A program made the position numbers and the translations under genes. From Ferrovibrio sp964218355 (GTDB lineage: Bacteria > Pseudomonadota > Alphaproteobacteria > Ferrovibrionales > Ferrovibrionaceae), in assembly GCF_964218355.1 (NCBI RefSeq), contig NZ_CAXPMC010000007.1, positions 91,694 through 155,693 of the forward strand: a DNA stretch of 64,000 bases. Direction: 5' to 3'. Below the pieces are notes generated by a model. The model ran no database searches. It saw nothing but the letters and a program-made list of their open reading frames with translations, and had not been told where the DNA came from. Positions 9,701 to 16,723 of this stretch are shown here, one piece after another (within the stretch, counting starts at the first letter, position 1; the number at the start of each line of letters is the position of its first letter).

Positions 9701-10565
9701 GAAACAGCCAGCGTGCCGCCTTCAGGCTTTTCTCCTCGGCATTCTCCACCACGGCAACATGGAACTGGCGCGGCAGGCACAGGAAGGCAAAAGCCGACAG
9801 CAGGGTCATCACCAGCCAGTTGCTGCCGATGCTGCCGCTCAGCCGCTCGGCCAGCTCCGGCTCGGCGCGCACCCGGTCGAACAGGGTGTTGCCGCTGTCG
9901 AACAGGCCGAACACCACGTAGATGCCGACGGCACAGAAGGCCGCCAGCTTGACCAGCGACTCGAAGGCAATGGCCAGCATCATGCCGCGATGCTGTTCGG
10001 TTGCCTGCACATGGCGCACGCCGAACAGGATGGTGAACAGGGCCATGATGCCGGCGACGAAGATGGCGGTATCGCGCCAGGGCGGTGGCAGGTTGGCATC
10101 CAGCAGATGCGCCATGTCGCTGCCGACCATCACCTCGAAGGTGATGCTGACCGCCTGCATCTGCAAGGCGATATAAGGCAGCACGCCGATCACGGCGATC
10201 AGGGTCACCAGCACCGCCACCGCGCGGCTCTTGCCATAGCGCGAGCCGATGAAGTCGGCGATCGATGTGACATTCTGCCGCTTGGCAACGGCAATCATCT
10301 TTGCCATCACCGGATAGCCGGCGGTGATCGCCAGGATCGGGCCGACATAGATCAGGATGAAATCGGTGCCCGACGAGGCGGCACGCCCGACCGAGCCGTA
10401 GAAGGTCCAGGATGTGCAGTAGATCGCCAGCGACAGGGCATAGATCACCGCACCGCTGCGGCCCTGGTACCAGCGTCCGGCAAGGCGGTCTCCCAGATGG
10501 GCGATCGCGAACAGCAGTCCGAGATAGCCCAGGGACAGAAGCAGGATGGCGCTGCCCTGCAGCAT
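6714..10565 (-). CDS. Hybrid sensor histidine kinase with N-terminal Na+/solute symporter domain
   Basis: A 1283-residue membrane sensor. Residues 1-about 515 form a sodium:solute-symporter-like domain with about 13 helices (start MLQGSAILLLSLGYLGLLFA). Two PAS domains follow (about 620-740 and 740-860), then a helical linker, a HisKA domain with phospho-acceptor His910 (SHDLLQPLHAAR), an HATPase_c domain (NAIRYA, DNGPGIP, GLGLGLAIV motifs) and a C-terminal receiver with Asp1199 (ILADFHLDD). This is the CbrA/NahK architecture, in which transport or substrate binding is coupled to signalling. Start 10565 gives the membrane N-terminus; the frame stays open far upstream but codes nothing recognisable. 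It is convergent with the LuxR-type regulator and divergent from mtgA. Confidence 0.93.
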   Translation of the reverse strand: MLQGSAILLLSLGYLGLLFAIAHLGDRLAGRWYQGRSGAVIYALSLAIYCTSWTFYGSVGRAASSGTDFILIYVGPILAITAGYPVMAKMIAVAKRQNVTSIADFIGSRYGKSRAVAVLVTLIAVIGVLPYIALQMQAVSITFEVMVGSDMAHLLDANLPPPWRDTAIFVAGIMALFTILFGVRHVQATEQHRGMMLAIAFESLVKLAAFCAVGIYVVFGLFDSGNTLFDRVRAEPELAERLSGSIGSNWLVMTLLSAFAFLCLPRQFHVAVVENAEEKSLKAARWLFPGYLVAINLFVVPIAAAGLLIMQTGSNPDVFVITVPMLFDQLSLSVFAFIGGLSAATSMVIVACMALSTMVSNELVTPLLLRSRAGGSGEVGQIVLNVRRAAVVLILIAAYIYHSWIAGYLPLASIGMISFCAVANFAPPLLFGLYWRRAHRHGVIAGLGAGFAVWLHSLLLPSIEGAAGGGAMRAPLTSMMPPPVSGFDPILQGFVASLLANTALLVLVSLLARARRRDIQQAEIFVSGSGRPIVPAAADTAHDPRIDEYRALAARFIGLDRAARAFAGRQMSAAEAVAFTEHLLSGAIGAASARIVMASVQGRSPLSPKAARAMLGEASEAIRHNLDLLRTTLDHISQGIGVFDGGRRLVAWNERFFDLLGLPPGRAENGIPLDALAGDTAPDLIELLGSNADGLRIYEKRQPDGRVIEIRTDPMPDGGQVATCTDISERVRAAEALRDSERAMRVYTDNVPVLIAYVDHEERYRFSNMLFRRALNLTQQQIDGRSVREMLSEERYSRLKPFIDAALAGNRQSFETEFPTNDAKIEVAHGTYIPHIDERGKVLGFFLLYQDITERRRADAALRAAYEGLERRVAERTAELQLAIQELEHSRAEAEAANLGKTRFLAAASHDLLQPLHAARLFTAALSEREPDNPLVAKIDHGLGSVELLLDALLDISKLDAGAVKPEIRPVALGPLLDSIVAGFAPLAAKRGVTLRLVHTEATVSTDAALLRRVLQNLVANAIRYARTDRSDRRVVVGCRRNGDRIRVDVCDNGPGIPEDKRSTIFQEFARLDRGSASGDDSERGLGLGLAIVDRIARMLDTPVTLQSVYGHGSAFSVSLPKAVVEPARPAPAGIAEPAIAGSLAGSFILCLDNEAGVREAMVTLLEGWSCNVAAVASLADARQALAAAGRAPDIILADFHLDDGEPDGLEAIERLRQDWGLHLPAILITADRDQDMRRRAAAMQVDILHKPVKPAALRALISQRRRPGRAADDGALAATGED

Positions 10566-10679
10566 CGGATTGTTTTCTCCCCGTTCCGGAAGAGTTAAGC
10601 CTGTCCACCGGCCCGTGTCCACAGGACTCGGTGGCGGCACCCGGTTGAGTTTCCGGCCGCTTCGGGGTCTGCTGCGGTC

Positions 10680-11360
10680 ATGAGACGGCTGCTGATTCGC
10701 CTCGCCAAGGCCGCCCTGCTGGCCGTGCTCGGCTTCTGGCTGGGCGGCCTGCTGCTGTACCGTTTCGTCGATCCGCCAGCGACCCCGCTGATGGTGATCC
10801 GCAGCCTCGAGCGCGGAGCGCTGGTCGCCTACCGGCCGGTCGGGCTGGAGGCCGTCGCCGCCAGCCTGCCGCGTGCCGTGGTGGCGGCCGAGGATGGCCG
10901 CTTCTGCCTGCATCATGGCATCGACTTTGCCGCCGTGCAGGACGCCATCGAGGATTACGGCGAGAGCGGCCGCCTGCGGGGTGCCAGCACCATCACCATG
11001 CAGGTTGCCCGCAACCTGTTCCTGTGGCCCGGCGGCGGCTTCCTGCGCAAGGCGATCGAGGCGCCGCTGGCTTTGCTGCTGGATGCCCTGTGGCCGAAGC
11101 GGCGCATCCTCGAGGTCTATCTCAATATCGCCGAGATGGGGGACGGGCTGTTCGGCGCCGAAGCGGCCGCGCAGGCGCATTTCGGCCATCCGGCCGCCCG
11201 GCTGGACCGCAACGAGGCCAGCCGCCTGGCCGCCATCCTGCCCAGTCCGCGGCACTGGGATGCCGGCCGGCCCGACAGCTATGTGCTGCGCCGCGCCAGC
11301 ATTCTGCGGGCGCGGATGGCACAGACTAGCCGCGAGCAGCTGGCCTGCTTCGAGCGCTGA
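10680..11360 (+). CDS. mtgA: Monofunctional biosynthetic peptidoglycan transglycosylase
   Basis: Polymerises lipid II into glycan strands at the inner membrane. The 226-residue protein has one N-terminal transmembrane helix (about 9-29) and a single GT51 domain. The catalytic Glu71 is in the AAEDGRF motif, followed by the RGASTITMQVARNLFL and KRRILEVYLNIAEMG motifs of the family. There is no transpeptidase domain, which separates it from class A PBPs. It lies between the divergent hybrid kinase and matB, 83 bp before the latter. Confidence 0.95.
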   Translation: MRRLLIRLAKAALLAVLGFWLGGLLLYRFVDPPATPLMVIRSLERGALVAYRPVGLEAVAASLPRAVVAAEDGRFCLHHGIDFAAVQDAIEDYGESGRLRGASTITMQVARNLFLWPGGGFLRKAIEAPLALLLDALWPKRRILEVYLNIAEMGDGLFGAEAAAQAHFGHPAARLDRNEASRLAAILPSPRHWDAGRPDSYVLRRASILRARMAQTSREQLACFER

Positions 11361-11443
11361 CCGGGTCCGGACCCTTGCGCTGGCCGGCCCGGTCCCGGTT
11401 AATAGGCGGCAGAAATCCAGACCGAGGAAACGTCTCCGCCGCC

Positions 11444-12961
11444 ATGTCCGACAGCCTCTACACCCTGATCCGTTCCCGTATCGCCGATCCCGGCCGCCGT
11501 TTCATCGAGACCGGCGAGGGGCGCGTCTTCACCTATGGCGATGCCTTCGCTCTGGCCGGGCGGTTTGCCAACACCCTGCAGGCCCTAGGGGTACAGCCGG
11601 GCGACCGTGTCGCCGTGCAGGTCGACAAATCGGCCGAGGCCCTGATCCTCTATCTTGGCGTGATCGCCGCCGGTGCTGTCTACCTGCCGCTGAATGCCGG
11701 CTACACGCTGACGGAGCTGGAATATTTCATCGGCGATGCCGAACCGCGCGTGGTGGTCTGCCGTCCCGCGGCCGAGAAGGAGCTGGCGCCGGTGGCGGCG
11801 AAGCTTGGCGTTGCCCACTGCCTGACGCTCGGCGGCAAGGGCGACGGCACGCTGATGGAGAAGGCTGCCGCGGCGGCGCCGGATTTCACCGCCGTGCCAC
11901 GGGCGGCCACCGATCTGGCCGCCATTCTGTATACCTCGGGCACCACCGGCCGGTCCAAGGGCGCCATGCTCAGCCATGGCAATCTCGCCTCGAACGCGCT
12001 GACGCTGGTGGATTACTGGCGTTTCACGCGGGAGGACGTGCTGCTGCACGCGCTGCCGATCTTCCATACCCACGGGCTGTTCGTCGCCAGCAACATCGTG
12101 CTGCTGACCGGTGCCGCGATGATCTTTCTCAGCAAGTTCGATGCCGACGAGGTGATCCGCCAGCTGCCGCGCGCCACCAGCATGATGGGCGTGCCGACCT
12201 TCTATGTGCGGCTGCTGCAGCATCCGGCACTGACGAAGGACCTGGTGAAGCATATCCGCCTGTTCGTTTCCGGCTCGGCGCCCCTGCTGGCCGATACGCA
12301 CCGGGACTGGGAGGCCCGCACCGGCCACCGCATCCTCGAGCGCTACGGCATGACCGAGACCAACATGAACACCTCCAATCCCTATGACGGCGAGCGCATC
12401 GCCGGCACGGTCGGATTCCCGCTGCCGGGAGTCAGCCTCAGGGTTACCGATCCCGAGACCGGCGCGGCGCTGCCGCAGGGCGAGATCGGCATGATCGAGG
12501 TGAAGGGGCCGAATGTCTTCGGCGGCTACTGGCGGATGCCGGAGAAGACGGCGGCCGAATTCCGCGCCGACGGCTTTTTCATCACCGGCGATCTCGGCAA
12601 GGTCGACGAGGGCGGCTATGTCCATATCGTCGGTCGCGGCAAGGACCTGATCATCTCCGGCGGCTACAATGTCTATCCGAAGGAGATCGAGACGGAGATC
12701 GATGGACTGCCCGGCGTGGTGGAATCCGCCGTGATCGGCGTGGCGCATCCGGATTTCGGCGAGGGCGTCACCGCCGTGGTGGTGCTGGGCAAGGGGGCCT
12801 CGCTCGACGAGGCCGGCGTGCTGAAGGCGCTGGATGGCCGCCTGGCCAAGTTCAAGCTGCCCAAGCGGGTCTTCTTCGTCGAGGACCTGCCGCGCAACAC
12901 CATGGGCAAGGTGCAGAAGAACCTGCTGCGCGACCAGTACAAGGACCTCTATACCGCCTGA
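11444..12961 (+). CDS. matB: Malonyl-CoA synthetase (MatB-like acyl-CoA ligase)
   Basis: An AMP-forming ligase of 505 residues, predicted to activate malonate (or methylmalonate) to its CoA ester. The phosphate loop YTSGTTGRSKG begins at Tyr163. The signature YGMTETNMNTSNPYDG region and the C-terminal GRGKDLIISGGYNVYPKEIE and RNTMGKVQKNLLR motifs closely resemble rhizobial MatB as I remember it. Catalytic Lys is in the final TMGKVQK motif. Start 11444 gives the usual MatB N-terminus. No malonate transporter (matC) or decarboxylase (matA) is adjacent, so substrate preference is inferred. Confidence 0.88.
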   Translation: MSDSLYTLIRSRIADPGRRFIETGEGRVFTYGDAFALAGRFANTLQALGVQPGDRVAVQVDKSAEALILYLGVIAAGAVYLPLNAGYTLTELEYFIGDAEPRVVVCRPAAEKELAPVAAKLGVAHCLTLGGKGDGTLMEKAAAAAPDFTAVPRAATDLAAILYTSGTTGRSKGAMLSHGNLASNALTLVDYWRFTREDVLLHALPIFHTHGLFVASNIVLLTGAAMIFLSKFDADEVIRQLPRATSMMGVPTFYVRLLQHPALTKDLVKHIRLFVSGSAPLLADTHRDWEARTGHRILERYGMTETNMNTSNPYDGERIAGTVGFPLPGVSLRVTDPETGAALPQGEIGMIEVKGPNVFGGYWRMPEKTAAEFRADGFFITGDLGKVDEGGYVHIVGRGKDLIISGGYNVYPKEIETEIDGLPGVVESAVIGVAHPDFGEGVTAVVVLGKGASLDEAGVLKALDGRLAKFKLPKRVFFVEDLPRNTMGKVQKNLLRDQYKDLYTA

Positions 12962-13061
12962 CGCGCGATGAAGTGACCGCGGACGCCACCGGCGGGTGAT
13001 TGCCCCGGGCGGGAAAAAGCGGCAAATACCCCGTATCAGCCTGGAGGGCGAGGTACACCTG

Positions 13062-14810
13062 ATGCGGATGGACCGGATTTCCGTCTCTGACCGATTGTCG
13101 CTGCGCGCGCAGATCGCCCTTGCCACCATGATTCTCTGCGTGCTGCTGGTGGCGGCCGGTTCGCTGGCGGCGGCGCTGATCGGGCAGCGCAAGACCGGCG
13201 AGCTGATCGGCCGCGAGCTGGCCGAACTGGCCGCCTCCATGGCCGACCGGCTCGACCGCGGCATGTTCGAGCGCTACCGCGAGATCGGCATCATCGCCGA
13301 TCTGGAAACCCTGCAGCCGGTCTGGCAGACCGAGCCGGCGGTGCTGCGGCGGACCCTCGAGCATCTGCAGGCGAGCTTTCCCGACTATGCCTGGATCGGC
13401 TTTGCCGATGCCGACGGCACCGTGCGCGCCGCCACCCGCGGCATGCTGGACGGCGCCTCGGTGGCAAAGCGGCCGTGGTTCGCCTCGGGCCTGGCCGGCC
13501 CCTTCATCGGCGACGTGCACGAGGCTGTGCTGCTGGCCGGCCTGCTGGGGCCGCGCACCGGCCGCGAGCCGTTCCGCTTCGTCGATGTCGCCTATCCGGT
13601 GCATGGCGCGGACGGGGCGGTGATCGGCGTGCTGGGCGCGCATCTCAGCTGGGACTGGGCGGAGGAAACCCGCCGCGCGGTGCTGGCGGTGAACGAGCAT
13701 TTCACCGGCGCCGAGATCCTGGTGCTGGACAGCGAGGGCCGCGTGCTGCTCGGCCCCAATACCGGCGCGCGCCTGCTGGATGCCGCGCAGCTGGCGCGGG
13801 TGCAGGCGCAGCCGGGCGGCATGGGGCTGCTGGAGGGACAGCAGGCGGGCTGGCTGACCGGCTATGCCGTTGCCGGCGGGTACCGCAGCTATCCCGGCCT
13901 CGGCTGGATCGTGCTGGCGCGCCAGCCGGCCGCCATCGCCAGCCAGCCAGTGCGCGATCTGGCGCAGGCGATCCTGCTGGTCGGCTTCGGCCTCAGCCTG
14001 CTCGGCGGCCTGGCGGCCTGGATCCTCGCCGGCCGCCTGACCCGGCCGGTGCGGCAGCTGACCGCCGAGGCCGAGCGGATCGGCCGCGACGACCATGTGC
14101 ATACCCTGCCGCGGCTGGGCGGCGCGCGCGAGGTGGTGCTGCTGTCGCGGGCCCTGCGCTCGCTGCTGCGTCGCCTCGGCCTGGCCGAGGAGAAGCTGCA
14201 GGAGGCGGAACGCGAGATCGACCACCAGGCCGAGGAAACCCGCGAATTGTCGGCCGATCTCGAACGGCTGCGCCGCCTGGCCGAGACCGATCCGCTGACC
14301 GGGCTGCTCAACCGCCGTGCCTTCCTCGATGCCGCCGCCCGCCAAGTTGCCTATGCCCGGCGCTATGACCGGGCGCTGGCGGTGGTGGTGGCCGATATCG
14401 ACCATTTCAAGGCGGTCAACGATCGCCATGGGCACGCCGCCGGCGACGTGGCGATCCGCGCGGTGGCCGGCCGGCTGCAGCAGGCGGCACGCGACAGCGA
14501 CCTGGTGGCGCGGTTCGGCGGCGAGGAATTCGTCGTGCTGCTGATGGAAAGCGACATCGCCGCCGCGGTTTCCTACGCCGAGCGGGTGCGCGGCGCGATC
14601 GGCGCCAGCCCGGTCGATCTCGGCACGGATGGCAACGGCCGGGCGGCGGCGGTGACGCTGACCGTCAGCCTCGGCTGCACCGTGCTGGGCCAGGACGACC
14701 GCGACGTGCAGGATGCCATCGACCGGGCCGACGGCGCGCTCTATGCCGCCAAGGCGGCCGGCCGCAACCGGGTGCGGATCTCGGTCGCCGAACGCAACGC
14801 GGCGGAATAG
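13062..14810 (+). CDS. Membrane diguanylate cyclase (Cache-HAMP-GGDEF)
   Basis: Predicted to make cyclic di-GMP in response to an extracytoplasmic signal. The 582-residue protein has a first transmembrane helix (about 16-40), a large periplasmic Cache-type domain, a second helix near 305-325, a HAMP segment (GRLTRPVRQLTAEAERI), a coiled coil rich in Glu/Arg, and a GGDEF domain. The active-site motif is GGEEF at 486-490, and a product-inhibition I-site RxxD is present at 477-480 (RDSD), so it should be both active and feedback-inhibited. ATG 13062 follows a GGGCGAGG site; the open frame extends to a GTG at 12996 without ribosome-site support. Confidence 0.92.
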   Translation: MRMDRISVSDRLSLRAQIALATMILCVLLVAAGSLAAALIGQRKTGELIGRELAELAASMADRLDRGMFERYREIGIIADLETLQPVWQTEPAVLRRTLEHLQASFPDYAWIGFADADGTVRAATRGMLDGASVAKRPWFASGLAGPFIGDVHEAVLLAGLLGPRTGREPFRFVDVAYPVHGADGAVIGVLGAHLSWDWAEETRRAVLAVNEHFTGAEILVLDSEGRVLLGPNTGARLLDAAQLARVQAQPGGMGLLEGQQAGWLTGYAVAGGYRSYPGLGWIVLARQPAAIASQPVRDLAQAILLVGFGLSLLGGLAAWILAGRLTRPVRQLTAEAERIGRDDHVHTLPRLGGAREVVLLSRALRSLLRRLGLAEEKLQEAEREIDHQAEETRELSADLERLRRLAETDPLTGLLNRRAFLDAAARQVAYARRYDRALAVVVADIDHFKAVNDRHGHAAGDVAIRAVAGRLQQAARDSDLVARFGGEEFVVLLMESDIAAAVSYAERVRGAIGASPVDLGTDGNGRAAAVTLTVSLGCTVLGQDDRDVQDAIDRADGALYAAKAAGRNRVRISVAERNAAE

Positions 14811-14841
14811 GACGGCCCCGGAGGGTTTCCTGTGGCCCGGT

Positions 14842-14973
14842 CCGGTTCATCTGGGGCCGGTTCATCTGGGGCCGGCTCATCTGGGTCCGGTCCGGTTCGT
14901 CGCGGTTCGCGACGGTTCATTTCGGTTCGTCGCGGTTCGTCTCGGCTCCTTTCCGGTTCGTGGCGGTTCGTTT
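14842..14973. repeat. Short-period tandem repeats (three 15-bp units, then about eight 10-bp units)
   Basis: Between the cyclase gene and the iclR gene. CCGGTTCATCTGGGG is repeated at 14842, 14857 and 14872 (third copy with two changes). It passes into about eight 10-bp units of the form CGGTTCGTNN starting at 14893, 14903, 14913, 14923, 14933, 14943, 14954 and 14964. The strict 10-bp spacing puts each CGGTTC on the same DNA face. The 14811-15164 stretch (354 bp) holds no supported gene. Its right part also has a perfect 12-bp palindrome ATGGGTACCCAT (15040-15051) and an AT-rich patch around 15080-15118. Confidence 0.85.
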
Positions 14974-15135
14974 CAGCCTGTGGCGGGCTCGCGGGCCCCG
15001 GTTCGCGGGGGTGGCCCGGGCCCGGAGCCGGATGAATACATGGGTACCCATCTGTCTGCTGACGACAGGGCATTCATCAATACGGATGAACATATATAGA
15101 ATTCAGAGGTAAAAAATCAAGGTGCCGCCGTCTCT

Positions 15136-15180
15136 CAGCCGGCCCGCTTTCAGCCGGCCTGTTTTCAGCCAGCCAGCCCG
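15136..15180. repeat. Three 15-bp direct repeats at the 3' end of the IclR gene
   Basis: CAGCCGGCC-type units recur with 15-bp period at 15136, 15151 and 15166, each preceded by a CT/TT-rich spacer. The last unit overlaps the stop and final codons of the minus-strand regulator gene. Probably a slippage product; a role in transcript end formation cannot be shown. Confidence 0.6.
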
Positions 15181-15974
15181 GCCTGTTCGATGGCCTCGCC
15201 GAGCAGCCCGGCGGAAATGCGCAGGCGCTGGCGGAACAGGGCGGCATTCTGCCGGCTGTAGCGCACGGTGGGCACGGCCAGGTTCACCGTGCCGGCCAGC
15301 CGGCCGCCGGCCAGCACCGCGGTGGCGATGCCGATGATGCCCGGCGTGAATTCCTCCCGCGCATAGGCAAAGCCTTCCTCGCGGGCGGTGCGCACCTGCT
15401 CCCAGACCTGCTTCGCCGAAGACAGGGTCTGCGGCGTGATTTTCTCGAAACTGGTGCGGGCGAGATAGGCGCGCACCTCGGCATCGGGCATATGCGCCAG
15501 CACGATCTTGCCCGACGAGATCGCATAGAGCGGCGCCTTCTCGCCGACCCGCATGGTATAGGCCAGTGCCTGGCCGCCGGTGCGGGTGGCAATCGCGGTG
15601 ACGAAATCGCCGTCGCGCAGGTAGAAGCCGGCGGTCTCGTTGGTCTCCTGGCTCAGTTTCTCCACCAGCGGCAGCACCACGGCCGGCAGCTGCGGTGCCG
15701 GCCGGCCGCGTGCCAGGTCGGCGATGCGCGGGCCGGGCAGATAGCGCTGCGTGGCCGCGTCCTGTTCGAGATAGCCGCGGGCCATCAGGTTGCCGAGCAG
15801 CTGGAACAGGCTGCTGCGCGGAATGTCGAGATCGTCCATCAGCTGCGAGAAGGATATCCGTCCCGGTGCCATGCTGACCGCCTCGAGAATATCGAGCACG
15901 CGGTCTGCCGATTTGACGGTGGCGGCCGATCGGGCGGCGGCCGGCTTGACAGGCGTCGGGTTCTTCTGTCTCAT
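15165..15974 (-). CDS. IclR-family transcriptional regulator of the hydroxyquinol cluster
   Basis: A 269-residue regulator. The winged helix-turn-helix is at about 30-95 (ISFSQLMDDLDIPRSSLFQL) and the C-terminal IclR effector domain follows (GFYLRDGDFVTAIATRTGGQ, AYAREEFTPGIIGIATAVLA). ATG 15974 is preferred; the frame continues to 16013 but those codons lie in the operator. The gene diverges from the NTF2-like/maleylacetate reductase/dioxygenase genes. Two 16-bp palindromes lie in or next to its start region (15968-15983, 15986-16001), the first covering its start codon, which predicts autoregulation. The effector is likely an aromatic intermediate of the pathway, by inference. Confidence 0.9.
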   Translation of the reverse strand: MRQKNPTPVKPAAARSAATVKSADRVLDILEAVSMAPGRISFSQLMDDLDIPRSSLFQLLGNLMARGYLEQDAATQRYLPGPRIADLARGRPAPQLPAVVLPLVEKLSQETNETAGFYLRDGDFVTAIATRTGGQALAYTMRVGEKAPLYAISSGKIVLAHMPDAEVRAYLARTSFEKITPQTLSSAKQVWEQVRTAREEGFAYAREEFTPGIIGIATAVLAGGRLAGTVNLAVPTVRYSRQNAALFRQRLRISAGLLGEAIEQAGLAG

Positions 15975-16001
15975 ATTATGAACCAGTTTACATATGTGAA
16001 C
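15968..16001. promoter_or_regulatory. Paired 16-bp operator palindromes between iclR-type gene and catabolic genes
   Basis: GTTTACATATGTGAAC (15986-16001) is a near-perfect inverted repeat with a central CATATG. A weaker copy, GTCTCATATTATGAAC (15968-15983), begins exactly 18 bp earlier and covers the regulator's start codon. The same pair at the same 18-bp spacing recurs at 18694-18727, upstream of the transporter genes. This is seen directly in the sequence; assignment to the IclR protein is inferred from position. Confidence 0.75.
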
Positions 16002-16053
16002 TGCCCGAGTCAAGAGCGGCTCACGTCAAATCATACGTGCCGGGAGGGCAAAA

Positions 16054-16686
16054 ATGAATCCGGATCGGGAAGACCAGCTGGCCATCCGCGAGCTGCTGCA
16101 GAACTGGGTGGTCTGGCGCGATGCCGGCGACTGGGAGCGTTTCCGCGGCGTCTGGCACGATGACGGCTGGATGATGGCCACCTGGTTCCAGGGGCCGGCG
16201 CCCGATTTCATCCGCGTCAGCCAGGAGGGCTGGGCCAAGGGGGTCAGCATCCTGCATTTCCTCGGCGGCATCGCCGTCGACATTGCCGGCAACCGTGCGA
16301 TCAGCCAGACCAAGATGACCATCTCGCAGCGCGCCAGCGTGCATGGCGTGGCCTGCGACGTGGTCTGTACTGGCCGTTTCTACGATTTCCTGGAGAAGCG
16401 CGACGGCCGCTGGGGCATCGTCGTGCGCCAGCCGATCTACGAAAAGGACCGGATCGATCCGATCGATCCGCGCGAGGCACCGGCGCTGGACCGGGCCAAG
16501 CTGGCCGTGCTGCCGGAAGGCTACCGCCATCTGGCCTATATCCAGGAAGAGATCGGCTACAAGGTGAAGCGCGACATGCCGGGGCTGAAGGGCCGCGAGG
16601 TCGAGGCGCTGTATCGCCGCGGGGCCGGCTGGCTGAAGGGCGAGGCGGTCACGCCGCAGATGTTCCTCGCGCCGCTGGCCGCCTGA
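16054..16686 (+). CDS. NTF2/SnoaL-like protein of the hydroxyquinol cluster
   Basis: A 210-residue protein, probably cytoplasmic, with a SnoaL-type cone-barrel domain in the first 130 residues and a helical C-terminal extension. The order of a conserved Asp (Asp23, in VVWRDAGDWERF) and His (His68, in SILHFLGG) recalls the catalytic Asp/His dyad of LinA and scytalone dehydratase, by my recollection of those families. It could therefore be an enzyme (dehydratase, dehydrohalogenase, decarboxylase) rather than a structural protein. It is first in the plus-strand catabolic unit behind the paired operators, with a GGGAGGGC ribosome site. The reaction is not known. Confidence 0.75.
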   Translation: MNPDREDQLAIRELLQNWVVWRDAGDWERFRGVWHDDGWMMATWFQGPAPDFIRVSQEGWAKGVSILHFLGGIAVDIAGNRAISQTKMTISQRASVHGVACDVVCTGRFYDFLEKRDGRWGIVVRQPIYEKDRIDPIDPREAPALDRAKLAVLPEGYRHLAYIQEEIGYKVKRDMPGLKGREVEALYRRGAGWLKGEAVTPQMFLAPLAA

Positions 16687-16723
16687 GGCGGCCGGCTGCC
16701 GCCATGGCCGCGTGATGGCCGCG

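Noticed and set aside
7230..10598. Long plus-strand open frame of 1122 codons opposite the hybrid kinase
   Set aside because: It is antisense to a clear multi-domain protein and is rich in Gln/His/Arg/Gly, typical of shadow frames in GC-rich DNA; it shows no motifs or ribosome site.
14842..14973. Possible CRISPR-like array from tandem repeats
   Set aside because: Units are 10-15 bp and contiguous without unique spacers, and no cas genes are present; this is a simple tandem repeat.
14713..15099. ORF across the repeat patch encoding VHLGP-type repeats
   Set aside because: It overlaps the cyclase gene out of frame, has no ribosome site, and its repetitive protein simply mirrors the DNA repeat.
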